Source: Phaeosaccion multiseriatum
Lineage: Eukaryota > Ochrophyta, other classes
Length of the DNA stretch: 64,000 nucleotides
Assembly (NCBI GenBank): GCA_965112735.1
Contig: OZ218959.1
Coordinates: 744,001-808,000 of the forward strand
Reading direction: 5' to 3'
Shown here: positions 39,950 to 48,607 of the stretch, one piece after another
How positions within the stretch are numbered: position 1 is the first letter of the stretch
Layout of the letters: each line of letters opens with the position of its first letter
Notes under the pieces: model-generated
Told to the model about the DNA's origin: nothing
Databases searched by the model: none
What the model saw: the letters and a program-made list of their open reading frames with translations, nothing else
Translations under genes and position numbers: made by a program

Positions 39950-42177
39950 TGAGTGAGGGGCTGTAGGTGAGGGGCAATGGGGGAGGAGCGGTCAGTTCCG
40001 ATGAGATTTTCAATCCAATCACGGCTGAGGTCATCGGGGATAAGGTTGATGCGTCCGGGGACATGGACGGTGTCGAGTCTGCACCGAGCACCGATCTCCA
40101 GGAGGCCCACCAGCCCTGCCAAGCCGTTGCTGATGGAGCTGTTGGGGGCCCCCTGGTTCTCTACCCAAGACAAGCTGCTGGTGTTGTCGCCACGCACTAG
40201 CACCGCTGAGAGGTCGAAAGCTGTTGGATGTTGGAGCCAGAAGGTGCAGAGGCCCGTAACGATCACGCCCATCTCCAAATCGTTTACAGTGATCAATTTC
40301 GGGACCGTATGGTGTCGGGCTACTACCTCCGCAGGCCAGCGCCACTGTGCGAACATGGAGGCCTCTGCCCATACAATTCCTCCCCCCCAGTCAGACGCGT
40401 CTCCGTCGAGGCAAACGTCCGGTTGGCGAGGCACCAGTAGCTCCAAAGGGCACACCAGGATAGAGGGATCTTTCACCCCCCACACGCAGATAAGATGCCG
40501 CCAGCGCTGGAGGTCGAAAAGGGCGTCGGCGTCCAGAAAGAGCTTCGTACGCCCGGCAAAACGACCCGTACCACAGCCTCGGGTGAGATTGGTGAGCTGA
40601 CGAAGCATGTAGCGGCCGGGGCGAATGCAGAAGCTGATGCTGCGGAGCTTGCCGATAAAAGATTGAAGCTCCTTCAGCGTGCAAACGGTGCGAGTAGGAG
40701 GCCACTCTGCCAACAGAGTGTGCAGTTCGGCGAGCTTGTCGGGACGCAAAGAGGCAGTGCCGGCCTCCGTGTCGATCATGATGCCCAAAACTCGCTGCAC
40801 GGAACGCCAGGGGCCCTCCTTCCCATGCTTCGCCAGATTGATGCAAGAGGAAACATGTGGATTTTCCCCAGGCCAGCCGAAGAGGTTGTAGTGCATCGCC
40901 GTGATGATTCTGCTGAGCTGGCGGAGGGAGGCAGCCCGCTCGGCGGAGGGGAGGCCCCGTCGAGCTGCTTTGGCGGCAATGAGGTCGTCGCCGTGAACCA
41001 CAGCATGGTGCTCTGGAATTTCCCCAACCGCCGTCGGAGTACCCCGTAACTGTCGCCGTTGGATTGGCCGTTGCTCCTCCACATCAATCAGCTCCATGCC
41101 CGGGATGAGGCCGTTGCAACAAGCAGGGATGACGAGATGAGTGGTGAGAGCCGTAGCGCAGATGACGGCGACGAGACTCTGGGCCAAGACGAAGTAGAAA
41201 GAGGGGCTAGAGCAAGGGCCAAATCCGCAGCGTAAGTCGAAAACGCACACTGCTCCAACGACCGAGCAGAAGAAAGGCCAGAGGCCGGCCTGACGGGAGT
41301 AGAAGATCCAGTTGAACGCAGAACTGACGTCGGTCTTGGAGATGAGAATATCCCACTCGGAGGGGTCGAGAGAAAGGCTCCGCCGAACCAAGTTAGTGAG
41401 GAATTCCGTTAAAGCGTCGTGGCCCTTCATGTTGACTAAAGCCTCCTTGTCGGTCTGGCTGTTGGACGTAGGCTCTCCGTCGGAAGAGGCGAAGGTGGGG
41501 TCGGTGATGAGGCGCCACTCGCCGCTCTTCTTTTGGAGGAGGCCGAGGGGGTTGGGGCGCAAACCCGGAAAAATCTGGCGCGCCAGCTCCACCGGTACCA
41601 GCAACACTTTCCCCTCCAACGAGCTAGTCACAGCGAGGTCCTCCAGCACCGTAGGATGCTCTCGTCCCGAGGGGTGGTTCCCGTACGCGTCTCGTTGGGC
41701 GGAAGGGACGGAGAAGAAGGTGCCAGGGACGGTGGCACCGTTGGTGGTAAGCTCATGGAGATGTGACCATAAAGGGACGTTGCCGAAGTAGCGCTCAATC
41801 CGTGCGGCGTCGAAGTAGGTGGGAGCGAAGGGAGGGCCTAGCCAAGCAAGGTAGGCCCCCAAGTCTCCGTGGAAGGCGATGAGGCCACGACCGTGGAGCT
41901 CGACGACGGAAGATGAAAAACTTTTCTCCCCATTGGCGCGGCGTCCAAATGCTGCGTCACTGAGGAAAGTCCGCTCCACCCACGCCCGATCAGCAGGCCT
42001 TTGGTAGCACGGGACTTCGGGGGGCCGACGAGGCGGCCGTTCCGACCCTCGAGTAGCCAAGCCGCTCACCCACGTGTGCTCCGGAGGGCGGCGTGGGGGC
42101 CGGCCCTCGTTCCCCTCAGGGCCCTCTCCCCCAATCCCTGAAGGCACGATGAGAGGTGACACCGTGCCAGGGCCCCC
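39805..42177 (-). CDS. DIRS RT-RNase H
   Basis: About 790 codons in the same frame as gag and separated from it only by TGA (42180-42178). The call at 42162 rests on a GTG; no ATG occurs for roughly 250 codons, past the start of the RT domain, so it is probably made as a gag-RT fusion by UGA readthrough. RT: RLITDPTFAS, DVSSAFNWIF, catalytic box HGDD (VVHGDDLIAA). RNase H: CLDGDASDWGGG, NDLEMGVIV, VRGDNTSS, PDDLSRDW. Such RT-RNase H-YR order is diagnostic of DIRS elements. Confidence 0.88.
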   Translation of the reverse strand, partial: GGPGTVSPLIVPSGIGGEGPEGNEGRPPRRPPEHTWVSGLATRGSERPPRRPPEVPCYQRPADRAWVERTFLSDAAFGRRANGEKSFSSSVVELHGRGLIAFHGDLGAYLAWLGPPFAPTYFDAARIERYFGNVPLWSHLHELTTNGATVPGTFFSVPSAQRDAYGNHPSGREHPTVLEDLAVTSSLEGKVLLVPVELARQIFPGLRPNPLGLLQKKSGEWRLITDPTFASSDGEPTSNSQTDKEALVNMKGHDALTEFLTNLVRRSLSLDPSEWDILISKTDVSSAFNWIFYSRQAGLWPFFCSVVGAVCVFDLRCGFGPCSSPSFYFVLAQSLVAVICATALTTHLVIPACCNGLIPGMELIDVEEQRPIQRRQLRGTPTAVGEIPEHHAVVHGDDLIAAKAARRGLPSAERAASLRQLSRIITAMHYNLFGWPGENPHVSSCINLAKHGKEGPWRSVQRVLGIMIDTEAGTASLRPDKLAELHTLLAEWPPTRTVCTLKELQSFIGKLRSISFCIRPGRYMLRQLTNLTRGCGTGRFAGRTKLFLDADALFDLQRWRHLICVWGVKDPSILVCPLELLVPRQPDVCLDGDASDWGGGIVWAEASMFAQWRWPAEVVARHHTVPKLITVNDLEMGVIVTGLCTFWLQHPTAFDLSAVLVRGDNTSSLSWVENQGAPNSSISNGLAGLVGLLEIGARCRLDTVHVPGRINLIPDDLSRDWIENLIGTDRSSPIAPHLQPLTQWTQIMPDSIVLDAVFSALLGQPQQAVSALAPWIATHRSNANGWSSAN

Positions 42178-42180
42178 TCA
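42110..42180 (-). promoter_or_regulatory. Candidate UGA readthrough signal between gag and RT
   Basis: The gag stop TGA is followed by GGGGGCCCTGGCACG, a loop, then CGTGCC and, 17 bases later, AGGGCCC. GGCACG/CGTGCC form an inner 6-bp stem and GGGCCCT/AGGGCCC an outer 7-bp stem starting two to three bases after the stop. The RT frame is in phase. A stem or pseudoknot a few bases after a leaky stop is the established arrangement for gag-pol readthrough in gammaretroviruses; here it is inferred from sequence only. Confidence 0.5.
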
Positions 42181-43923
42181 CCACCACGGTACCGTTGGAA
42201 GGCCGCCAAGGCGAAGAGCGATGTTGGTGGCGTGGGACTTCTCCGCAGTGGTAGGGGCTTTGGGATCCCGCATGCCGCTCTTAAGGTGAGAGACGGCTGA
42301 GTTCTTCTGGGGAGTAGAGAGGGATCCAGGGGCACAGGGCGCGAAAGAGCATGAGCCAGACAAAGCTTCAGTGCACGACTGGGTCTTGAGCAGGGTGATA
42401 CAGGGCTTGAGGGCGCCATTCCCACGTGCTCCTCCCCCTCCATTGCCGTTGCGTGTCCCCCCCAAGTCCACATCACGCAGGAGGCACGTGAGAAGACCAC
42501 GTTGGACGATGAGAGCCGCTGGGGAAGCGTAGTGGTCGAGCAGAGCGTGAAGAGAGAAGACAGGAGCGGTGTCGTAGGAAGCGGGCGGGAGGCTTTGGCA
42601 GCTGAGCCACTTAGCTGAGGTGGTGGAGTGGAGGTCGAGCAGAGGGTTGGTGGTGGAGCACAGGATGTCGGGAGGCATCCCTAGCGCCGAGGAGTCGCTG
42701 CGTGTGCAGAGTTCGTCGAGGGTCGTAGAGAACTCGTCGAACTCGTCGATAATGTTGGTGTTCTCGGGGTAGACCAGACGGATGACGCTGACGAAGTTGT
42801 CGACGGTGGTCCGGAGAGCAGCGAAAGAGCGAGGGAGAGGGCGGGCGACCGTAGGGAGAGCGACGACTGCGCCACCTGCTTCTGCGCTCGAGCGTTGGAG
42901 GTCCGAGTGCTCCAAGCGTAGAGCGGCGTTAAGCGCCGTGGTGCGCTCGCGAGGGGTGCAGCATTGGAGCTCAAAACCATCGGGGATGCCAAACCGTCCT
43001 TGAAGGAGCCCCGTGATCGCTTTTGGGTCGAACGCGACGTCTCGCGGGCCCATGAGCGTCTGCACTGCGGCCGTGACGCCGTGAGCTCCTTGGCGACGAA
43101 CGTGAGAGACCTTGCCACCGTTAAGTAGGATAGCTAATGGGGCGACGGATTTACCTTTGTCTTCGCGGGTCGTGGTGGCGGAGGTGGCCGCTGTAGCCTT
43201 GGCCTCAGCGAGGCGAAGCTGCGCCAGCTCAGTCTCCGCTGTACGTTTTTCTAACTCGAGCTTATCCTCTGCTTCCGCGCGTTGACGCTCACGATCTCGA
43301 AGAAAACGACGATGCTCGCGCTCAGCTGCTTCCTCCTCCTGGATTGCGAGAAGGGCCGCCGCCGAGAGGGGGGCCGAAGGCGAACGAGAGGAAGGTTGGG
43401 GAGGCAGGTGGGGCGGAGAGGAGGCGGCGCGGAGTGCTGCCGATGTAGATGTCTGAACCTTGGGCTCCGGATGAAGACGAGCAGGGCCCGCAGGAAGAGA
43501 CGTGGTAGAAGTGGTAGGGAAGAGGGTGTGGAGGAGTGAGGCTGAAGGTGCCGATTGGGCTACAACGCCTACCGTGGCGAGGTCTGCGAACGTTGAAGCG
43601 GTCGCGAGGTGCCAGCGAACGGATTCCTCTGCCGGTGAAGTAAGCAGAGAAGAGATTTCACTCGGAGGGTTGGTGGAGGCCACCGCAAGCCACTCCTCCC
43701 AGACGTCTTGAGCGTAGATGATGTCGTCCGTGGGAAGGGAGAGGACGTAGTAGGTGGCCTCCATGTAGTGACTTTTCCCCGAGCGAACCAGAATTGCTGG
43801 CCGAAAGGAAGCCTTAGACGACTTGTCCTTGTAGATGACGAACGCTGCTTCTCCGTTGTTGGGACGGTGGTCGGCGACCCAAAGGAGCCTCGTGGCGTCC
43901 GAGGGAGTGCCAAGAGGTGACAT
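42178..43923 (-). CDS. gag: DIRS gag
   Basis: 581 codons from ATG (MSPLGTPSDATRLLW) to TGA. The open frame continues 57 codons upstream, but that part is leader by comparison with 5810-6060. N-terminal globular part (VYVLSLPTDDII-type region), Pro/Ser linker, a charged coiled coil (about 43200-43340, EEEAAEREHRRFLRDRERQR), a helical domain, and a C-terminal Cys cluster (CITLLKTQSC...CSFAPC) resembling a CCCH finger with Cys as last ligand. Expected to form the particle and bind RNA. Confidence 0.75.
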   Translation of the reverse strand: MSPLGTPSDATRLLWVADHRPNNGEAAFVIYKDKSSKASFRPAILVRSGKSHYMEATYYVLSLPTDDIIYAQDVWEEWLAVASTNPPSEISSLLTSPAEESVRWHLATASTFADLATVGVVAQSAPSASLLHTLFPTTSTTSLPAGPARLHPEPKVQTSTSAALRAASSPPHLPPQPSSRSPSAPLSAAALLAIQEEEAAEREHRRFLRDRERQRAEAEDKLELEKRTAETELAQLRLAEAKATAATSATTTREDKGKSVAPLAILLNGGKVSHVRRQGAHGVTAAVQTLMGPRDVAFDPKAITGLLQGRFGIPDGFELQCCTPRERTTALNAALRLEHSDLQRSSAEAGGAVVALPTVARPLPRSFAALRTTVDNFVSVIRLVYPENTNIIDEFDEFSTTLDELCTRSDSSALGMPPDILCSTTNPLLDLHSTTSAKWLSCQSLPPASYDTAPVFSLHALLDHYASPAALIVQRGLLTCLLRDVDLGGTRNGNGGGGARGNGALKPCITLLKTQSCTEALSGSCSFAPCAPGSLSTPQKNSAVSHLKSGMRDPKAPTTAEKSHATNIALRLGGLPTVPWW

Positions 43924-44512
43924 GGTAGGAAAAACTTTGGTTGTCTGGTGGCGTGCACGTGGGCCACACCCCCCAAAGCATTGGGCCACGGGAGAGAGAG
44001 GAGGAGGCGGAGAGGGTAGTAGGACGTCAGAGGGGGTCCTACTGCGATAGGCTGGTGGTGTGGAAAGGGCGAAGAGGGCAAAAGGCGCCGGCACTCAACA
44101 CCGGGGAGGCGGTCGGCACTCAACACCAGACACCGCTCCTAAGCCGTAGAGCCCCACAACACCGGCAAAGGGAAAGAAAAGAAGAGTTCCGGCACTCAAC
44201 ACCGTGGAGACTGTCGGCACTCAACACCAGATACAGTCTCCCTATCTCTCCTTCCCTCGCCCACGAGGACCCCGGCTCTCAACACCAGGCGGGTCCCCTT
44301 GGCCAACACGAAGCTCTCTGTCCGGGCCCAGGACTGAGGCTCGCTTTCCACTACCCCAGTATCTACCTCTCCTCCTTGGCAGTGTGTCCCGCCTTACCTG
44401 TGCACTGTCTCCGTTGCTTCAGTAGGCGGCAACACACTCCAAGGCTCCTCCTCTTCTAAATTCCTAAGTTTGGTACAAGAGTAATATCTGCAAGTATATG
44501 GGTTTTCCCCGG
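43924..44512 (-). repeat. DIRS left end A1 and leader
   Basis: Contains four or more copies of a GGTGTTGAGTGCCG-type unit (as CGGCACTCAACACC on the plus strand at 44090-44230, 44275). The outermost 350 bp match A2 at 18350-18650. It begins CCGGGGAAAACCC next to the duplicated TCTCA. Confidence 0.7.
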
Positions 44513-45303
44513 TCTCAGTTGGGCCTGTTGTGCTGAGCCAATGCCCGGCGTGGGCATGTTGTGGCCAGCAAACGCGTCGTTCGGGCTGTTTGTGCGCCAC
44601 AAATGCCGGCTTTGGGCATTTTTGATCCCAGCACAGAGCCAGATTGGGCCATTTGAGCCCATCCAAGGCCCCACTTGGCGCTGTTGTGGCAATGTAGTAT
44701 CTCAGTTGGGCCTGTTGTGCTGAGCCAATGCCCGGCGTGGGCATGTTGTGGCCAGCAAATGCGGCGTTCGGGCTGTGTGTGCGCCACAAATGCCGGCTTT
44801 GGGCATTTTTGATCCCAGCACAGAGCCAGATTGGGCCATTTGAGCCCATCCAAGGCCCCACTTGGCGCTGTTGTGGCAATGTAGTATCTCAGTTGGGCCT
44901 GTTGTGCTGAGCCAATGCCCGGCGTGGGCATGTTGTGGCCAGCAAGCGCGTCGTTCGGGCTGTGTGTGCGCCACAAATGCCGGCTTTGGGCATTTTTGGT
45001 CCCAGCACAGATGCTCGCGCCAGATTAGGCCATTTGAGCCCATCCAAGGCCCCACTTGGCGCTGTTGTGGCAATGTAGTATCTCAGTTGGGCCTGTTGTG
45101 CTGAGCCAATGCCCGGCGTGGGCATGTTGTGGCCAGCAAACGCGTCGTTCGGGCTGTGTGTGCGCCACAAATGCCGGCTTTGGGCATTTTTGATCCCAGC
45201 ACAGAGCCAGATTGGGCCATTTGAGCCCATCCAAGGCCCCACTTGGCGCTGTTGTGGCAATGTAGTATCTCAGTTGGGCCTGTTGTGCTGAGCCAATGCC
45301 CGG
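44513..45303 (+). repeat. Satellite array, block 5 (about 4 monomers)
   Basis: Continues block 4 after the DIRS element. It ends inside a monomer (GCCAATGCCCGG) where LTR-B begins. Confidence 0.95.
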
Positions 45304-45505
45304 TGTGGAGTCTCAAAGGTGTTTGGTATGTTCGAATCCAGATTGTCGCCAGTTGGGGAACGTACGCCTCATATGAACGGCATGTCGCAGGAGGAGGATA
45401 GATATGAAAGTAGATTGATAAGGAAAGCCAATACACGCTCAACATAGGATACGAACCCCTTGCTTGTTGGTTGTCTGGGGTGTGTGGTCTGTCCCACATC
45501 CCAGG
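45304..45505 (+). repeat. LTR-B, 3'-truncated copy
   Basis: Starts TGTGGAGTCTC and ends ...CACATCCCAGG, missing the terminal TGGCTCA. The next base is already inside pol (GCCATCTGACCGCG), so the deletion of the 5' half of the element ran into the LTR. Confidence 0.8.
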
Positions 45506-46709
45506 GCCATCTGACCGCGTCGCTGCGCAAAAGATTCAAGTGGATGCCAGGGGATGTTGGGTTCATCGTCTTAAGTGCGGCCTTCCTCTCCTCGTCTATC
45601 GAGACAAACGGAAACGCGGCGCGCCTTTAGGTGGGGCGGGGGTACAGCAGCGCCTCGTGGTTCCTTCGCCTTGGAGGCCCTTGGTCTTGGATTCTTGCCA
45701 CGCTTCCCCTTGGGCTGGACATTACGGTGTTGTGAAAATGTTTGATACTTTGAGCAGGCACTACCACTGGCCGACAATGGAGCAAGACTGTTCATGGTGG
45801 AAGCGCCGCTGTTTGCAGTGTCAGGCACGTGATGGCGCGCTCGGCGTCCGGCGCATCAGCTGGCCTATCGCTTTGAGTGAGATGCCTACTCGCCCGTGGC
45901 AACATACGTCGGTGGACTACTTTGGCCCTTTGCCCACGACTACGGAGGGGCATTTCCAGTACATCCTCGTCGTTCGTGATCGCTATAGCGGCTACATCGA
46001 GCTTTACCCTGTGACGCAATCCAAATACACAGCTCAGGGCACAGCGGAGCTTTTGGTGGATGGTGTCATCGCTCGCCATGGCGCACCCTCTACGATTCTG
46101 AGCGACATGGGGAGTCAATTCACTGCACACGTTGCTGAAGAGGTGTTCGCGATGATGAAGGTGAGGCACTTGCACACTACTGCCTATCACGCTATGAGCA
46201 ATGGTTCTGCGGAGTCGTTCATGAAAGTTTTGGCCCGTGGTTTGAGCATGCTAGTTTGCGACTTTCAGAGTGATTGGCATCTTTTTCTGCCGCACATTGC
46301 GAGGGCATACAACTGGTCAAGGCAAGCCGGTAGAGGTATTTCTCCGTATGAGATTTGTCATGGGAGAGCACCGCGCTTCCCTTTGCCTTTGTTGGAGCGT
46401 GATTTGGATTCCTTCCTCTGCCCGGACATTCTCGATGTTGGTGATACTGACTTCCTTGTGAGACTTCGTGAGCGTTTGTTGGCGGCAGACAAGTACATTC
46501 GTGCGACGCATGCTGCGGCTGAACGGAGGAATTCCAAGCGCACGGAGGAAATCCTTAGTGGGACCAAGCGTGTGACTTCTTCTCGCCGTTCTGCCGATAT
46601 TTCCGATGCTTTCAAGCTACGTAAGTTGCCTTTCAAGGTTGGCGATTACGTTTACGTCTATGACCCCCGGGGTACGTTTGTTGGGCCTGATGGGCGGTCT
46701 AGAGCGGGA
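45506..46709 (+). pseudogene. pol: LTR-B pol, integrase part, segment 1
   Basis: About 400 codons from SDRVAAQKIQVDARG to FVGPDGRSRAG. Contains the H2C2 zinc finger (CHASPWAGHYG...CLQC) and the DDE core (SVDYFGPL, LSDMGSQF, NGSAESF), almost identical to 27740-28940 on the minus strand. Interrupted at GGGA (46706-46709) by E2; resumes at 55386. Confidence 0.88.
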
Positions 46710-46920
46710 TGTGGAGTCTCAAAGGTGTTTGGTATGTTCGAATCCGGATTGTCGCCATTTGGGGAACACGTGCTTCATGTGAACGGCATGTCGCAGGAGG
46801 AGGATAGATAAGGAAGTGAGATTGATAAGGAAAGCTAATACACGCTCAACATAGGATAAGAATCCCTTTGCTTGTTGGTTGTCTGGGGTGTGTGGTCCGT
46901 CCCATATTCCAGGTGGCTCA
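46710..46920 (+). repeat. E2 5' LTR
   Basis: TGTGGAGTCTC to GGTGGCTCA, 211 bp. Directly followed by ACTTGGTGGAAGCTGAGGG, the primer-binding site (46921-46939). Confidence 0.92.
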
Positions 46921-47008
46921 ACTTGGTGGAAGCTGAGGGATTTTCCTTTTGTTGGTGTTGCGTGGCTGTAGCAGACAAAGACTAGAACGATGGCGATTGC
47001 ACAGCAGG

Positions 47009-48223
47009 ATGGTTGGATTGGATTCTCCTCGTAGCAGTGATGACCAGCTTTGGTTTCAGCAGCATGTATTGCGGTTGCATCAGCTGTCTATGCAGTTCGT
47101 GGAACAGTGGATGCAACAGACAAAGGCAGAGTCGTTGCGTGAGGACCGAAGAAAGGCTTTGTGTTCGCAGAAAGTAGCACAGCATGGGGATACGCCAGCA
47201 TCGCTGTCTTGTGATGAGGCACTGGACATGCATAGCTTTTACGCTCCGTCCAAGGCGGACGAGGGCGGGGAAGCAACAGGAATCGCAATGGAGCGAAGTA
47301 TTTTGGAAATTGAGGGAGAGGAAGCCACGCTTGGAGATGCGGAAATAGCCGCAGAGAACGCCGACGCCCCGCTTGGAACAGCGGAACTTGCCATAGAGAA
47401 CGCCGACGCCCCGCTTGGAGCAGGGGAAATTGCCATAGAACACGCACCGCTTGGAGAAGCGGATACAGCCATAGAGACAGCCCCGCTTGGAGAAGCGGAT
47501 AAAGCCATAGAGAACGCCCCGCTTGGAGAAGCGGATACAGCCATAGAGAACGCCCCGCTTGGCGCAACGGATATAACCATAGAGACAGCCCCGCTTGGAG
47601 AAGCGGAATTTAGCAGCAACGCTACAGCAACAGCAATAAGTGATTCGCCCCAGCCTACTATCGATGCACACGGGCCGCACGGGAGTACGGCCAGCGGGGG
47701 TAGTGGGAGTGAGTGCATTAGTCGCAAAAGGATAGCCGGAAGGTGGCATTGTGTTCATCTTCCTCGCCCCTGGAGAGTTTTTGCGCGAGAGAAGGACGGC
47801 AGCAGTGGTGCAATTGGGCTCTCAGGACAAGCAGCTACAGCAAGGCAGTTAGTACGAGCATCAGCGGTGACAGCATGGATACGAAGGCAGCTATTCGGGC
47901 TGTTGGAAGGAACCGGGGAGCACTTTGATGGTGGTTGGCGCCTTGAGTTTGCGTGTGGAGCGGATATTGAACCTGTGGCCAGAACAGCGAAGCGAAGAGC
48001 GACAGGAGGGGCGCAGCATGCAAGGGAGGCATTGGGAATTGGAAGGCGGCATTGGGAGTGTAAGGCGTTTGCATTTCGGGAGGTACAGCAGCATTTGGTG
48101 GCCATCTACGGGGTGTGCGGAGATGCCCGTCGTCCGGTGCTGAAGGGAATTGGGGCATTTGAGCAGTGTGGCTACTTATCTGCCATGGACGGCGGAGGCA
48201 TGCCGTTTGGTCGTTCACAATAG
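47009..48223 (+). CDS. LTR-B ORF1, copy in E2
   Basis: 404 codons from ATG (MVGLDSPRSSDDQLWF) to TAG. Helical N-terminus (HQLSMQFVEQWMQQTKAES), short acidic stretch (SILEIEGEEATLGDAE), about eight imperfect repeats of 12-13 residues (NADAPLGTAELAIE, APLGEADTAIET), a Gly/Ser linker and the conserved C-terminal domain (WRVFAREKD...TAWIRRQLFGLLEGTGEHFDGGWRLEF...CGDARRPVLKGIG). Repeat number varies between copies while both flanking domains keep their frame. No known family recognised; a gag-like role is only suggested by position. Confidence 0.68.
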   Translation: MVGLDSPRSSDDQLWFQQHVLRLHQLSMQFVEQWMQQTKAESLREDRRKALCSQKVAQHGDTPASLSCDEALDMHSFYAPSKADEGGEATGIAMERSILEIEGEEATLGDAEIAAENADAPLGTAELAIENADAPLGAGEIAIEHAPLGEADTAIETAPLGEADKAIENAPLGEADTAIENAPLGATDITIETAPLGEAEFSSNATATAISDSPQPTIDAHGPHGSTASGGSGSECISRKRIAGRWHCVHLPRPWRVFAREKDGSSGAIGLSGQAATARQLVRASAVTAWIRRQLFGLLEGTGEHFDGGWRLEFACGADIEPVARTAKRRATGGAQHAREALGIGRRHWECKAFAFREVQQHLVAIYGVCGDARRPVLKGIGAFEQCGYLSAMDGGGMPFGRSQ

Positions 48224-48304
48224 CTATGGAGTGGGTTATGGGGCCTGCCTGTGATGCAGAGGAGCAGGTGATGGATTTTTCGGCGTTGGGGCTCGTGAGC
48301 GGTG
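48224..48304 (+). other. ORF1-ORF2 spacer, left part
   Basis: 80 bp ending in the TSD GGTG (48301-48304). The matching right part begins at 54085. A short frame (MDFSALGLVSGVN) crosses this spacer in intact copies and may belong to the start of ORF2. Confidence 0.45.
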
Positions 48305-48540
48305 TGTGCTAAGCTGACGTAGAAAAGCTTAAGGGGTTTGGACCAAGTATTCGCCGCGCCTCTGGTGGGGCGTCGGTGTCCGTATTAAGTCTTTACTACT
48401 CACTTAGAGCTTGCAAGAAAAAGAGTGCTCTCCACACGCTTTCTATCTATCCCCCCTGGGTCAGGGGTGTCCATGAAGGTTACACTCATATTTCTGTGAC
48501 CCCTGAATGTATGACCAACACTGTATAGGACAATAGCACA
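48305..48540 (-). repeat. Gyp-C copy 2 3' LTR
   Basis: 236 bp; the polypurine tract complement (CTACCCCCAAG) follows at 48541. Confidence 0.95.
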
Positions 48541-48607
48541 CTACCCCCAAGCGACAGCCCGAGCCGTCAAAAGAGGAAAGAAACTATCCCAGTACCTAAC
48601 GCAACGC

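Larger units (their letters stand above)
38414..44512 (-). mobile_element. DIRS-like retrotransposon, nearly complete (6.1 kb)
   Basis: Minus strand, in order: left end and leader (44512-43924), gag (43923-42178), RT-RNase H (42177-39805), YR (39949-38819) and a single B repeat (38815-38414) ending CGGCGCGAA. Flanked by TCTCA on both sides. Unlike the elements at 5343 and 14226 it has only one B and no A2-B2, and its left end starts at CCGGGGAAAACCC, about 135 bp inside the A repeat of the others. All three protein frames are open, which is unusual for a copy lacking its right terminal complex. Confidence 0.88.
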
